The notes under the pieces are model-generated. The model searched no databases. It was not told the DNA's origin and saw only the letters and a list, made by a program, of their open reading frames with translations. From Sphingobacterium sp. SYP-B4668 (GTDB lineage Bacteria; Bacteroidota; Bacteroidia; Sphingobacteriales; Sphingobacteriaceae): 64,000 nt of DNA. The DNA lies in the NCBI RefSeq assembly GCF_027627455.1, contig NZ_CP115483.1:1550001-1614000 (forward strand), in the 5' to 3' direction. Shown piece after piece: positions 26,833-36,406 of the stretch; the first letter of the stretch is position 1; every line of letters begins with the position of its first letter. Made by a program: the position numbers and the translations under genes.

Positions 26833-28800
26833 TTAATTAAAAGGGTGGTCACTTCTCATGCAAATTATATTAGAATTTAATTGAGTGATTCTATCTTTAA
26901 AGAGTTCAAAATTTGTTGCTTTTGGTCCAAAATAGATATTTCTCAAATAACACTCTTGAGCTTTTCTAAATGGTAAATATTCCAAGTACATACGACTAAA
27001 ATCTTGTGTTGTTTTTATTTTTGGATTATCAATTAACGGTTCAACTTGGATAATTCTGCATTCTTGTTCTTCTTTAAAGTCATAATGTTTTACTAGATAT
27101 CTTAAGTGAATTAGTAGTGAAGGAACAATTCGGATAATTTCATTTTTTTTATCTATATCCAGCTCATCATTATAGTATGTTTGGATTGTACTGTTAAGTA
27201 TTTCAAGTAAATCCTCTACTTTATTTTTAGTGTTTTCTATCCGACTTAGGTATTTTTTTACCTTATCATCAACTATGTTTCTGTCTTCGTTAATACTTTC
27301 TCTATAAAATACACAAGGCTCCTTATGACCTATGGAAATAACGCGTCGAGAAATGGGATCCAAATAAATACATCTAAAAATCGATTGCTTTACATTATTG
27401 TCTATTTCTTTTGTGGGAGAAATTAATGAATTATTGATTGCAATATTTTCAGCGAAGTAGCTAAAAGATAATTCCAAACCTATTCCACTACCTTCAACAT
27501 TTTCTTTTTTTCCATAAAGCCTAAATTGATTTAAACTGTCAGGATTAAAGGTGAAACTCCCGACGAATGCTTGATAGATGTTAGGTGAATACAAACCAGT
27601 AAATCCTAAAAAATTCAACAAAGGATATCCTTCTCTAGGGTCATTGGCAGTAGTTACTGTATTTAGTCTAAAAGAGGAATTATTAAAAATTAGTGTATTA
27701 GCCGTTTCTGTTGTTGTATAATGTGAAAATGAAAACTCTTCAATTTCAGAAGCATTAAGGAGTGCGATTATTTCTAATGAAATTTTATAGACATCATAAT
27801 AGAAATTTTTATTTACTATTGAGTTACGCGTGGTTTCTAAAAAATATATATCCATTTTTATCATACCACTAATTATTTGATCAATATCTTCTTGTGATAT
27901 AGATATATCACTATTTTTTAATTTTGATATTGCGTCCACCGTTGAAATACTCCCTCGACAGTAATAGTACCCCACATCTTCTAATTTCTCTTCAGTTTCA
28001 TTTCCGGATTTTATCATAGAAAATAATAATTCTCCCTTATTTAGCCAAAACTGGGGGATGTCTTGTTCTAATTCGGTTGCTTTACATATATATTCCCATG
28101 CTTCTTTAATATTTAATTTTTCATTATGTAAAATTGCTAAGTTATTATATGCGTATGCATTTGTATTATCTAGCTTTACAGCTTTTTCTAAATTCTTTTG
28201 CGCAGAATAAAATTTTTTGTCCAATTGGAAAGCATGACCTAAGTTGCTGTAGTACATGCTGATATGTTTATTTAAAGAAATAAGTGCCTTGAAAATTTTT
28301 ATTGCGTTTTTGTATTTATTTTTTTCAATTAATAAAAGACCTTGCGTATTTAAAGCGCTTTCATTTTTGCTGTTAATACTTAATGTTTTATCCACATACA
28401 GTTGGGCTTTCTTATAATCGTTAATTGAGTGATAATAATAGGCAAGTTGTGAATTGCTAATTTCAGTTAATTCTAACTGTTCCATTTTTTTAAAACATTC
28501 TTCTGCTAGTTGTTTATTTTTTGAAATTAAATAGTATATCCCTAGGAAACCCCAGCTTTCTGATTGATTATCGTCAATTTTTAATGATTCATCTAAACAA
28601 GATTTAGCTTCTATTGGTCGATTAAGCCTCAGCAAACAAGAGCTTTTGAAATTTAAAGCCTGCCAATTATCGGTGTTTGTTTTTAGCTCATGATCTAAAA
28701 TACTTAGAGATTCTCCATATTTCCCAACTTTGAATAGATTTTCTGAATCCTCTCTCCATGAAGTTCTAGGCTTTTCGTTACTAGTATTGATTTGTTTCAT
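26833..28800 (-). CDS. TPR-DUF2971 protein, possible defence-related
   Basis: A 655-residue cytoplasmic protein, markedly AT-rich. Residues about 10-260 are tandem TPR units (SWGFLGIYYLISKNKQLAEE, AYAYNNLAILHNEKLNIKEA). Residues about 360-640 resemble DUF2971: it opens with FSHYTTTETANTLIFNNSSF and NTVTTANDPREGYPLLNFLG, the usual YT..E..I..N..LRLS..NDP.E pattern. DUF2971 proteins are common in mobile islands and in some phage-defence loci, but their activity is not established. It stands alone between an IS3 remnant and a broken GIY-YIG gene. A perfect palindrome lies 30 bases before its start. Confidence 0.75.
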   Translation of the reverse strand: MKQINTSNEKPRTSWREDSENLFKVGKYGESLSILDHELKTNTDNWQALNFKSSCLLRLNRPIEAKSCLDESLKIDDNQSESWGFLGIYYLISKNKQLAEECFKKMEQLELTEISNSQLAYYYHSINDYKKAQLYVDKTLSINSKNESALNTQGLLLIEKNKYKNAIKIFKALISLNKHISMYYSNLGHAFQLDKKFYSAQKNLEKAVKLDNTNAYAYNNLAILHNEKLNIKEAWEYICKATELEQDIPQFWLNKGELLFSMIKSGNETEEKLEDVGYYYCRGSISTVDAISKLKNSDISISQEDIDQIISGMIKMDIYFLETTRNSIVNKNFYYDVYKISLEIIALLNASEIEEFSFSHYTTTETANTLIFNNSSFRLNTVTTANDPREGYPLLNFLGFTGLYSPNIYQAFVGSFTFNPDSLNQFRLYGKKENVEGSGIGLELSFSYFAENIAINNSLISPTKEIDNNVKQSIFRCIYLDPISRRVISIGHKEPCVFYRESINEDRNIVDDKVKKYLSRIENTKNKVEDLLEILNSTIQTYYNDELDIDKKNEIIRIVPSLLIHLRYLVKHYDFKEEQECRIIQVEPLIDNPKIKTTQDFSRMYLEYLPFRKAQECYLRNIYFGPKATNFELFKDRITQLNSNIICMRSDHPFN

Positions 28801-28829
28801 ACTTAAGTTAATGGATAATTCAATTGACT

Positions 28830-28854
28830 ATTTATCTCTGTACTCGAGATAAAT
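28830..28854. promoter_or_regulatory. palindromic operator candidate upstream of the TPR-DUF2971 gene
   Basis: ATTTATCTC (28830-28838) and GAGATAAAT (28846-28854) form a perfect 9-base inverted repeat with a 7-base spacer, placed where a repressor would block the minus-strand promoter. Confidence 0.55.
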
Positions 28855-28971
28855 TAATTTTCATGAAAGACGTTAAAGCGATAGGCTTGCTAATAGTAAA
28901 CGAAGAGATTATTTACTTTTTACTTCAGGCAACTACGCTAATACTTATATTACTTGAATATTCATGTTAAT

Positions 28972-29235
28972 TTAGTAAATATAGTGACTTATTCTATCAG
29001 CTAGTGAATTAGCTTCTCGGACATAGACCAATTTGTCATCAGGATTTTAATCGTTTTGGCCGAATAGAAAATAAATACTAGGTTTCTTTAGTTCTGGTAG
29101 CTCTTTGGAATCCAAAAATAAATTTCGTGGTATTTTTATTGCTTGACCAGTCCAATTGGACATATAAGAAAATATTACACCCTCTGGATTTCCAGATGCT
29201 AGATAATTTGTTATGGTTATCCCTCTCTTATTCAT
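28972..29235 (-). pseudogene. frameshifted GIY-YIG nuclease / DUF4357 protein remnant
   Basis: From ATG 29235 the minus strand encodes 62 residues: TITNYLASGNPEGVIFSYMS, NWTGQAIKIPRN and PSIYFLFGQND, then a stop at 29047. This is the N-terminus of the bacterial GIY-YIG/DUF4357 family. Immediately after the stop the family sequence continues in another frame (NPDDKLVYVREANSLADRIS) to a second stop at 28972. So the gene carries a frameshift at about 29040-29047 and has lost the remaining two thirds. Confidence 0.75.
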
Positions 29236-29675
29236 TCACTAATTATAATATCGATTTTCAATAATAAAGCTAACGATTTGACTTATATAATTCAATTTTA
29301 TTTGTCTTTTTTACAATCACGCATTGTAAATAAACAAAGTTAGGAATATCATGTTCTGCAAAATATGGGAAACCGTAATGTTGCCTAGTTTAGATATCTT
29401 GATTAGAAGAGGAATAAAGGATTGCCTGAGGATCATCTTTTATAAATTCAGAACGTTAATTAGTATCATGTTGTATTAAAGGTGTTTAAGGATTGTTTTT
29501 AGTATTCATCCTGCGGATGTATAATTGGTTAAACATAGCCTCTGCAGTTCGCAGGGGCTATATCGTTTATCTGTATGCTCTTTATGTCTATAACGGAGGA
29601 TGACTATACCGAAATGTAACGATATGAGTGATAGTTGTACGAAGACAACGCAATATGCAACTAACTAAGCATATT
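29236..29675. other. AT-rich gene-free stretch with a hairpin
   Basis: 440 bases with no supported gene. ATAGCCTCTGC (29535-29545) and GCAGGGGCTAT (29551-29561) form an 11-base stem with one G-T pair and a 5-base loop, which may end transcription of something now lost. A 42-codon ORF at 29351 is not convincing. Confidence 0.4.
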
Positions 29676-30491
29676 TCAAATTGCTACTCTTTTGAAATCA
29701 AAATCTTGTTCTATCCCGAAGTCAATCGACAATCCTTTATAGATGAGATGGGCATATTCGAAAAGAGAATGAGTGATCGCATGGGCCTGATAAGGTGTAA
29801 GTTCAATCTTTTTGATCGAACCGTTTTCCGAAATCGTAAAATGCTGGTCAAATAAAGCTTTTCGATGCGCTTCTTTTATATAGCGTTCAAATTGTGGATT
29901 TGTAACTAATCTAGAATGTACTACCAGATTTCTGATATGAGCGATCAAATCAAACCAGTGGCTCATATTTTTGTTCCAAATGTTATTTGATTCGTGCTGT
30001 TTGAAGAAAGGAGAAACTTTTCTCAATGCTTTAATAAATCCTTTATTACCTGATCCTTGGATATAGTAGATTTCTTTTCTAACATCCGTAAAAGTATTAT
30101 GTGTATTTGGTAGCCTCAATACTTGGCTTAGATTTGGATTCTGAACAATAAGTTCAGATAAGATGTTCTTAAGAAATGTTTCGAAGACTTCAAATATCTG
30201 AGTTATGGTAAGGCAGGAGGTATAACTTAACAATCTGGTCACTTCATCAGGCAAATTATCTGTAGATAGCGTATATCCCACGTTGGTGTTGTAAAGATTA
30301 TCACCACCCTCTAATTGTGATAAATCCCTATAAGTGGTGATCATACCAATCAGTTCATAATTTGGGAAAGAAAAATTCTCCTGTAACTGTTGGCCTCTTG
30401 AGGATACTAAGTTGTCAAGAACCAGCAAGTTTGCATCCAGGCTTGTGCATTCAATAAAAAGGGATTCAATGTGTTTTTTTAGATAGTTCAA
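29676..30491 (-). CDS. HEPN-like domain protein (putative RNase / toxin-type)
   Basis: A 271-residue all-helical cytoplasmic protein from a TTG start at 30491 (no ATG precedes the conserved part). Around residues 175-192 it has WFDLIAHIRNLVVHSRLV, an R-x4-H motif typical of HEPN nucleases and of HEPN-type proteins found in abortive-infection and toxin-antitoxin systems. The region around 88-110 (CLTITQIFEVFETFLKNILS) matches the other long helix of such folds. No partner gene lies directly beside it; the next gene upstream on the same strand is the GNAT protein 211 bases away. HEPN assignment rests on the motif and helical pattern, so it is moderate. Confidence 0.55.
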   Translation of the reverse strand: MNYLKKHIESLFIECTSLDANLLVLDNLVSSRGQQLQENFSFPNYELIGMITTYRDLSQLEGGDNLYNTNVGYTLSTDNLPDEVTRLLSYTSCLTITQIFEVFETFLKNILSELIVQNPNLSQVLRLPNTHNTFTDVRKEIYYIQGSGNKGFIKALRKVSPFFKQHESNNIWNKNMSHWFDLIAHIRNLVVHSRLVTNPQFERYIKEAHRKALFDQHFTISENGSIKKIELTPYQAHAITHSLFEYAHLIYKGLSIDFGIEQDFDFKRVAI

Positions 30492-30702
30492 TTTTTAAAT
30501 ATATTATTCTTTATCAAATCGTTTCATAAAATCTATCATGCTTAGTTTATATCCATCTAGCTTGTAGGATTCTTGAGTCAGACTACTTCATTACATACGA
30601 TACAATCGCATCTCTCATGAATCTTCGTTAGCTAAACGAGGACGAGAGGGGTAATTAATCATTACTGAACAGCTTACAGGGATAATTTTATTGTCAAACT
30701 TG

Positions 30703-31728
30703 CTACTCATTTTCGTCCTCTTTTTTAGTGCCTCGTTTCAGCTTAATTACTGAGAGATTATTGGACTTTCTATACTTCCGGTCTTCTTTGCTTTCGATGA
30801 ATGAGCAGTTCGTAAGGAATTCGACATGGGGTGAGTTTACGTCGACTTCTAACGTCAATGGGGACTTTTCATCGAGATCCATGACGTAATCAAGTAATCT
30901 AGTCGCCATATGCATTTCTCTAAAATCTGGATGGACTGCTATATTCACCAGCTCGCGTTCGTTAAGCTCAATAAATCCCAATACTCCACGTACAGCATGT
31001 GTAATTTTGTATCGATTATTTACTGCCGAGCCACTAACAAGGTCAACTTGTGGTGCCGGAAGTTCGGATACTTGATCCAAAGCCGAAATGTCAAATAGCT
31101 CTGAGTAGGTATACCTGGAGTTATCTGTATTTCGTTGGAGCAATGTCTCAATTCCGGTCTGTCGTCTACAGAGTTTTTTAATGGATACGGCTATATCCTG
31201 AGCTGTGAATGGTTTATCGAAGTACTCACGCAGATGGATAAGAACGAATAGGGAAGTCTTGGGGGTAAAAAAGAACCCCTCGCTGATCAGAAACTTTAAA
31301 TAATCGGTTAGTAGTTTGTTCTCAACTTTCCGTTCACCGGTAACTACTTTCTTTTTCCATTCCAGATATTCAGGTTCTACAGCTATTTTTTGTTCGAGAC
31401 CATCTTTACATTCCGTACGATCTTCATAGTTGACTGTAAAACGGTATATAGTCGTTTTTTTATTATGATTGGCTGCGCTGTTAAGCTTTACTTCTTCTTG
31501 TGATCCTACATAAGGAGGTGGCATGACATTCGTAAAAGAAGTTCGGAATATCGGGACAAAAAGCGTCCATAAATCTTGCTTGAATTTTTTCTTGTTCGTT
31601 GGGTCTAATATTTCGAAAAAATAACCATCTGCTTTCCCCAATAGAAATGAGACATCTTCGTCAGAAAGAGATGAGTCACTTAGAAGCTTGTACACATTAC
31701 GCAAAACTTCGAAATCGGTCCGAAGCAT
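30703..31728 (-). CDS. GNAT-domain acetyltransferase with unknown N-terminal domain
   Basis: About 341 residues from ATG 31728 (a TTG at 31776 would add 16). The C-terminal third (about 235-325) is a GNAT fold: GVLGFIELNERELVNIAVHP (beta4), DFREMHMATRLLDYVMD (pyrophosphate-loop helix, with the usual Q/RxxGxG/A pattern degraded to REMHMA), then LTLEVDVNSPHVEFLTNCSF. The N-terminal 220 residues have no recognised family; they include a charged helical start and a winged-helix-like section (FFTPKTSLFVLIHLREYF). An acetyltransferase with a long partner domain next to HEPN and XRE genes suggests a toxin or effector role; this is speculation. Confidence 0.55.
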   Translation of the reverse strand: MLRTDFEVLRNVYKLLSDSSLSDEDVSFLLGKADGYFFEILDPTNKKKFKQDLWTLFVPIFRTSFTNVMPPPYVGSQEEVKLNSAANHNKKTTIYRFTVNYEDRTECKDGLEQKIAVEPEYLEWKKKVVTGERKVENKLLTDYLKFLISEGFFFTPKTSLFVLIHLREYFDKPFTAQDIAVSIKKLCRRQTGIETLLQRNTDNSRYTYSELFDISALDQVSELPAPQVDLVSGSAVNNRYKITHAVRGVLGFIELNERELVNIAVHPDFREMHMATRLLDYVMDLDEKSPLTLEVDVNSPHVEFLTNCSFIESKEDRKYRKSNNLSVIKLKRGTKKEDENE

Positions 31729-31834
31729 GATAACAAGCGGACTTTTTACTCTCGTATTTTTCTTGACGTTCCCCAATTTAGATTAATAAAACCCTAAAAT
31801 AAGCAATTTATCCCATTGGAGAGGATACAGGTTG

Positions 31835-32320
31835 CTATTTGGAGAAGTATTTGTCGTTTTGTAAGCTTAATTTGTTAGCTTTTTCTGCTACTTTTAATGC
31901 TTGTTCTATAATCAAAGAATTAGGTTTCCCATATTCATGGAGGTGCTTACTTGTATCGTCAGCGCTCATACCGTTAACAAAACAGTCTGCATTGATCATT
32001 TCGTTTATTACTAAAGTACAATCATCAATATTAGACAAACTAATAATCTCCTTGACAAATCTACTGCCGTCACTTTCCAGTAGTTCTTCATCAGGAGGAT
32101 AAAAGTCTCTAACATTGCAATTCAAAGCGTTAGCTATTAGTATCAATGTGTGATGTGGATACTGGGTTTTGTAGACTGTACTCTCGTGTCGCGATATCAC
32201 ATATTCATCTTGATTATTAGTTATGTCTAACGACAATTGCCTTGCTGAAATGCCATGAATAAGTCTAGTTAACTTGACACTATTGATTACGTAGATTGCA
32301 GAATATGATAATTTAACCAT
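31835..32320 (-). CDS. XRE/Cro-type DNA-binding regulator
   Basis: 161 residues from ATG 32320 (the frame is open to TTG 32347, judged too weak). Residues about 12-65 form a helix-turn-helix of the XRE kind: VNSVKLTRLIHGISARQLSL, ISRHESTVYKTQYPHHTLI and ANALNCNVRDFYPP. The C-terminal 90 residues are helical and unknown. It is transcribed in the same direction as the GNAT gene 107 bases downstream and likely regulates this small cluster. Confidence 0.75.
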   Translation of the reverse strand: MVKLSYSAIYVINSVKLTRLIHGISARQLSLDITNNQDEYVISRHESTVYKTQYPHHTLILIANALNCNVRDFYPPDEELLESDGSRFVKEIISLSNIDDCTLVINEMINADCFVNGMSADDTSKHLHEYGKPNSLIIEQALKVAEKANKLSLQNDKYFSK

Positions 32321-32934
32321 AACTGCAAAAAGGAGGATTTTGTACAAGAATATATCTGATAGAAAATTATGAATTTTGTATTATATGTGTTATGTTTGTA
32401 TTGTATTTAGCAGATTAACTAATTGTTTTTCTGTTAATAAATAGGCGAATGACGCTGTATCTTGTCCAGAGAACCTAGGAAATTTTCAGGAAAAGCAAGA
32501 TCGGGAGTCAAAGCCCCATTCTCTTATCTTTGTGAGTAGAGATGGGTGCTTACTCTTGTTCTCTTTTCCAGGCTTCCTAGGGCCTTCTGAAGGAATGAGG
32601 TAAGTCCCATCTCTTTTCAAGAGAGGATCTCATCCTATACATAAATACATTGTTCATAAGCCATGACCAAAATGAACAATGAGAAAAAAACAAACAAAAA
32701 GAAAGATTATTAAACCTCCTTAATACCCAAGGAACGGAAGTCATTGTTAATGACTTAAATCGAAGTATTTGCCAGTTATAAACCGACAAAGCCCAATTGT
32801 AAAGAGCAAAGGTATCTACTCGATTTTATTCAGTTAATTTTTTATTTAAATCAGTGTGGCCTGATCGAGGATTAGGTGCGTGTAGGTTATTGATAGAAGA
32901 AGCGCTTTGACCCGCCCTCACTAGGTCACACTTA
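32321..32934. other. non-coding junction between the accessory region and the SusC cassette
   Basis: 614 bases, AT-rich on the left, with no supported gene. Contains inverted repeats TCTCTT/AAGAGA (32610-32624) and AAGTCATT/AATGACTT (32738-32756, 3-base spacer), the latter a candidate operator upstream of the SusC gene. No clear promoter boxes or element ends. Confidence 0.45.
32738..32756. promoter_or_regulatory. palindrome upstream of the SusC-SusD-TlpA cassette
   Basis: AAGTCATT-GTT-AATGACTT, a perfect 8-base inverted repeat 178 bases before the SusC start. Size and symmetry fit a dimeric regulator site. Confidence 0.4.
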
Positions 32935-35900
32935 ATGAACCTTAGAATGATGAATTTTAATAGGGGTGGGAGCGGACTGTCCGATCAGGAATACCGCGAA
33001 GCCCTCTTTGATCCAATTATTAAAGCCTTCCATCTGTATTTCCGTATTAAGCTTATGGTATATATCGTATTGCTGATGGCCCTTGCCATGGTCTCGAACG
33101 GTTTCAATTTTTTAGCTAAGGTACTGAAGGGTATACAGGCCATCCTGACATTGGCCTGTATAGTTTCTATGTTCAATGTTTCGGCCCAGGAGCTGTCCGG
33201 CAACCAAGGGGCAGCGACTGGGCACGTCCAGCAGCCGAGAGTCGTACTCCGCGGTGAAGTACGCTCGGCTGTCGATGGGCGCCCCATTGAAGGGGTATCC
33301 ATCCGAATCGGGAAACACCACAGTAGCAGCGATAAAGAAGGGAGGTTTACCATAGCCTTACCACAGCGACAGGGGGGCTTGGAAGTACGGCATCTGGGCT
33401 ATCAGGCCCAAAAAGTAGGCTATGGCCCTACATCTTCCTATATCACGATCCGCCTGATACCTGCCGAGAATACCATCCAAGAGGTAGAAGTGGTCTCTAC
33501 CGGATACCAAAAGATACCTAAAGAAAGAGCTACGGGGAGCTTTGAATTCATCGGGACAGATCAGTTGAGCAGAAGTTTGGGCAAGGACCTGCTCTCCAGG
33601 TTGGATGGGATTTCTTCGGGTATCCGGTTTGATAAGCGGCTTTCCTTTCTGAAAGAAAGTGCCGTTGATCAGATAACCATCCGGGGCCTGAGTACCCTAA
33701 GGGGCGACTTCCGGCCCTTGGTGGTCTTGGACAACTACCCCTTTGAAGGCGATCTTAACAGCATCAATCCGAACGACGTAGAGAGTGTAACCATCTTAAA
33801 GGACGCGGCGGCGGCATCTATCTGGGGGACCAAAGCCGCCAGCGGTGTCATCGTGATAACGACCAAGGCGGGACGGTTCGACCAGCAGCGACAGCTTACG
33901 GTAAATATGAATACGCGCATCGGGAGCAAGCCCGACCTGTACTATCTCAATGAAATGAGCAGCGATCAATTCATCGATATGGAGACCATGCTGTTCGATA
34001 AAGGATATTACAATTATTCCATCAGCAATCCCACTACCACCCTCTCCCCGGTAGTAGAGCTGTTGGACCGTGCACAAAAAGGAGAGATTTCCCGAGAAGT
34101 AGCGTTGGCGAGGATCGATATCCTAAGAGGACAAGATGTAAGAAAGGACTATCTAAAGTATGTCTATCGCCCATCCGTCCATCAGCAGTATTTCGGGAAT
34201 ATTTCGGGAGGCGAGCGGAATTCGAATTATTCGTTGTCCATGGGGTATGACAGGAACCTGAACGAACTCGTCACCTCCCGGTACAATAGGCTCACCACGA
34301 AGAGTGCCGTTAGCTTCCGTCCTTTTGAACGGCTGGAAATCACGGCCAATGTACACTTGGCCAGGGGGAACAATATCAACAGTGGCCAACCGATAGGCTA
34401 CGGCTCTCTTTATTCGGGAGGAGGCAAGAAACATTATCCATACCTACGATTGGTGGACGATCAGGGTGTCCCGGTGGACGTAGGGACGGTCACCTACAGG
34501 AAGGCATTTACGGATACGATCGCCTCGGGCAGATTGTTGGACTGGAATTATAATCCCTTGGGAGAAATGGACGATAGCGAGTTGAAGACAACGGTCAATT
34601 CCATCAACTTCATGTTCCAGGCCAAGTACAGGGTGCTAGAGGGAGTACATGTCGAAGGGGCCTATCAACAAGAACGTGAGTTCGGTATCACGGAAAATTG
34701 GCATGGTATCGGTGCCTATTCGACCCGCAACCTTATTAACCTGTATTCGGATTGGGACGATACCAAAGTGGTCCGCAATATACCCATCGGCGATATGCTT
34801 ACACGTACCGTGGCAGAAAAGGATGCGAGGACATTCAGGGGGATGTTGCACATAGACCGATCGGTCCGGGAGGGGACCCACCGGTTCAATGCCATCATCG
34901 GTGCCGAGAATAGGGAACTTCTATCCAAAAGTGCATCGTCCATGTTGTACGGATACGATAGGGAAAACCTCAGCTTTCAAAACGTTGACCATAAGACCAT
35001 ATTCCCCTTGGTAAAGGGACGGTTGGGGGCGCAGCAGATCCCTTCGTCCATTACACTGGTCAATCACCTGAACCGCTTCGTGTCGGTATTTGCCAATGGC
35101 TCCTACACATATGATGACCGGATAGTCCTATCGGCAAGCTTCAGGAAAGACGCCTCGAATATCTTTGGGGCGACGAGCAATAAGCGGTGGCAACCGCTGT
35201 GGTCATCGGGTATCGCGTGGAACGTTAGCAAAGAGAGGTACTACGGGCTGTCCTTCCTTCCTCACCTGAAGATAAGATTGACGTACGGCTACAACGGCAA
35301 GGTCAACAGCGATGTACCCGCAGTGGCCACGATCTACCATCAAGGAAACGATTATGTAACTGGGCTCCCTTATGCGGTCATGAACAATCCGCCCAATCCC
35401 AATTTTAGATGGGAACGCGTGGGTATCTTCAATGCTGCGGTCGATTTTGCAACGGCCGATAATAGGATAGGTGGTTCGATAGATTTTTTTAGGAAAAGAG
35501 GTGTCGATATCATCAGTGAAGCGCCCTTGGATCCCACTACGGGATTCGATTTTATCTCGATGAATACCGCGAGCATGCTCGGAAAGGGCATCGATGTACA
35601 GATCAACACCCTTAATATCAAAAAAAGTGGATTCACCTGGGGGAGTACGCTCTTGTTCAATTACAACCGCAATATCGTAACGAAATACGATTATCAGCAC
35701 AGTAGCGCATATACCTACACACAGGCCGTGAAGACCATCAACCCGGTAGAGGGTAAAGACCTGTATGCATTGTATGCCTACCGCTTTGCCGGTCTCGATC
35801 CGGAAAATGGCGATCCGGTCGGGTTTTTGGATAACGAGAAGAGCACGGATTATTACGGCATCCTCTTCGGTAATATGGATGCCATCAAATATATCGGACC

Positions 35901-36381
35901 TACGGTGCCCATATATGCTGGTTCGCTCCAAAATAGCTTTACCTACAAAGGGATTAACGTTTCTTTTCTTGTCAAGTACAACTTTGGGAGCTATATGCAT
36001 ATCCCCAGTATGGAATACAATTCTTTTGGGAGCTATTGGGTCGGAAATGCAGATTATGGAAGGAGGTGGCAACAGCCTGGGGACGAACACATCACAGATG
36101 TACCTTCTTTTTCCTATCCGCTGGACTATGCCCGGGATGAATTTTACACGCGTTCGGAGGCACTGGTATATCGTGCCGATCAGATCAGGATAAAGGATCT
36201 GAATATAAACTATTCACCAAAGATCAAAAGTGGTACTATCAAAAATATAAGAATCTATGGCAACATAGATAACCTCGGGATAATCCTATGGCGAAAGAAC
36301 AAAAAAGGGATCGACCCTGAAGTAGAGGAAAACATACCCTTTCCCCGGATTTATTCTTTTGGGATATCTACAACCTTCTAA
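32935..36381 (+). CDS. SusC-type TonB-dependent transporter of the thioredoxin cassette
   Basis: A 1148-residue SusC protein with an unusually long N-terminus: about 60 residues including a hydrophobic stretch (VYIVLLMALAMVSNGF) before a second one ending in a signal cleavage-like site (ACIVSMFNVSA-Q, near 85). Then carboxypeptidase-regulatory domain (about 102-180, VVLRGEVRSAVDGRPIEGVS), plug with TIQEVEVVSTGYQKIPKERA (a divergent SusC signature) and DAAAASIWGTKAASGVIVIT, and barrel. No STN domain. Base composition is more GC-rich than the accessory region to its left. Followed by SusD and a TlpA-like protein in one operon. Proteins in such cassettes may import peptides or proteins rather than glycans; not proven. 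Confidence 0.9.
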   Translation: MNLRMMNFNRGGSGLSDQEYREALFDPIIKAFHLYFRIKLMVYIVLLMALAMVSNGFNFLAKVLKGIQAILTLACIVSMFNVSAQELSGNQGAATGHVQQPRVVLRGEVRSAVDGRPIEGVSIRIGKHHSSSDKEGRFTIALPQRQGGLEVRHLGYQAQKVGYGPTSSYITIRLIPAENTIQEVEVVSTGYQKIPKERATGSFEFIGTDQLSRSLGKDLLSRLDGISSGIRFDKRLSFLKESAVDQITIRGLSTLRGDFRPLVVLDNYPFEGDLNSINPNDVESVTILKDAAAASIWGTKAASGVIVITTKAGRFDQQRQLTVNMNTRIGSKPDLYYLNEMSSDQFIDMETMLFDKGYYNYSISNPTTTLSPVVELLDRAQKGEISREVALARIDILRGQDVRKDYLKYVYRPSVHQQYFGNISGGERNSNYSLSMGYDRNLNELVTSRYNRLTTKSAVSFRPFERLEITANVHLARGNNINSGQPIGYGSLYSGGGKKHYPYLRLVDDQGVPVDVGTVTYRKAFTDTIASGRLLDWNYNPLGEMDDSELKTTVNSINFMFQAKYRVLEGVHVEGAYQQEREFGITENWHGIGAYSTRNLINLYSDWDDTKVVRNIPIGDMLTRTVAEKDARTFRGMLHIDRSVREGTHRFNAIIGAENRELLSKSASSMLYGYDRENLSFQNVDHKTIFPLVKGRLGAQQIPSSITLVNHLNRFVSVFANGSYTYDDRIVLSASFRKDASNIFGATSNKRWQPLWSSGIAWNVSKERYYGLSFLPHLKIRLTYGYNGKVNSDVPAVATIYHQGNDYVTGLPYAVMNNPPNPNFRWERVGIFNAAVDFATADNRIGGSIDFFRKRGVDIISEAPLDPTTGFDFISMNTASMLGKGIDVQINTLNIKKSGFTWGSTLLFNYNRNIVTKYDYQHSSAYTYTQAVKTINPVEGKDLYALYAYRFAGLDPENGDPVGFLDNEKSTDYYGILFGNMDAIKYIGPTVPIYAGSLQNSFTYKGINVSFLVKYNFGSYMHIPSMEYNSFGSYWVGNADYGRRWQQPGDEHITDVPSFSYPLDYARDEFYTRSEALVYRADQIRIKDLNINYSPKIKSGTIKNIRIYGNIDNLGIILWRKNKKGIDPEVEENIPFPRIYSFGISTTF

Positions 36382-36406
36382 CACATTATTTTATAAAACT
36401 CATAAT

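Noticed and set aside
29351-29479. 42-codon ORF (MFCKIWETVML)
   Set aside because: No homology recognised, no promoter or terminator of its own, and lies in AT-rich DNA where such short frames arise by chance.
35203-36090. 295-codon ORF antisense to the SusC of the thioredoxin cassette
   Set aside because: Long only because the SusC coding strand is GC-richer; no family features, no promoter and full overlap with a certain gene.
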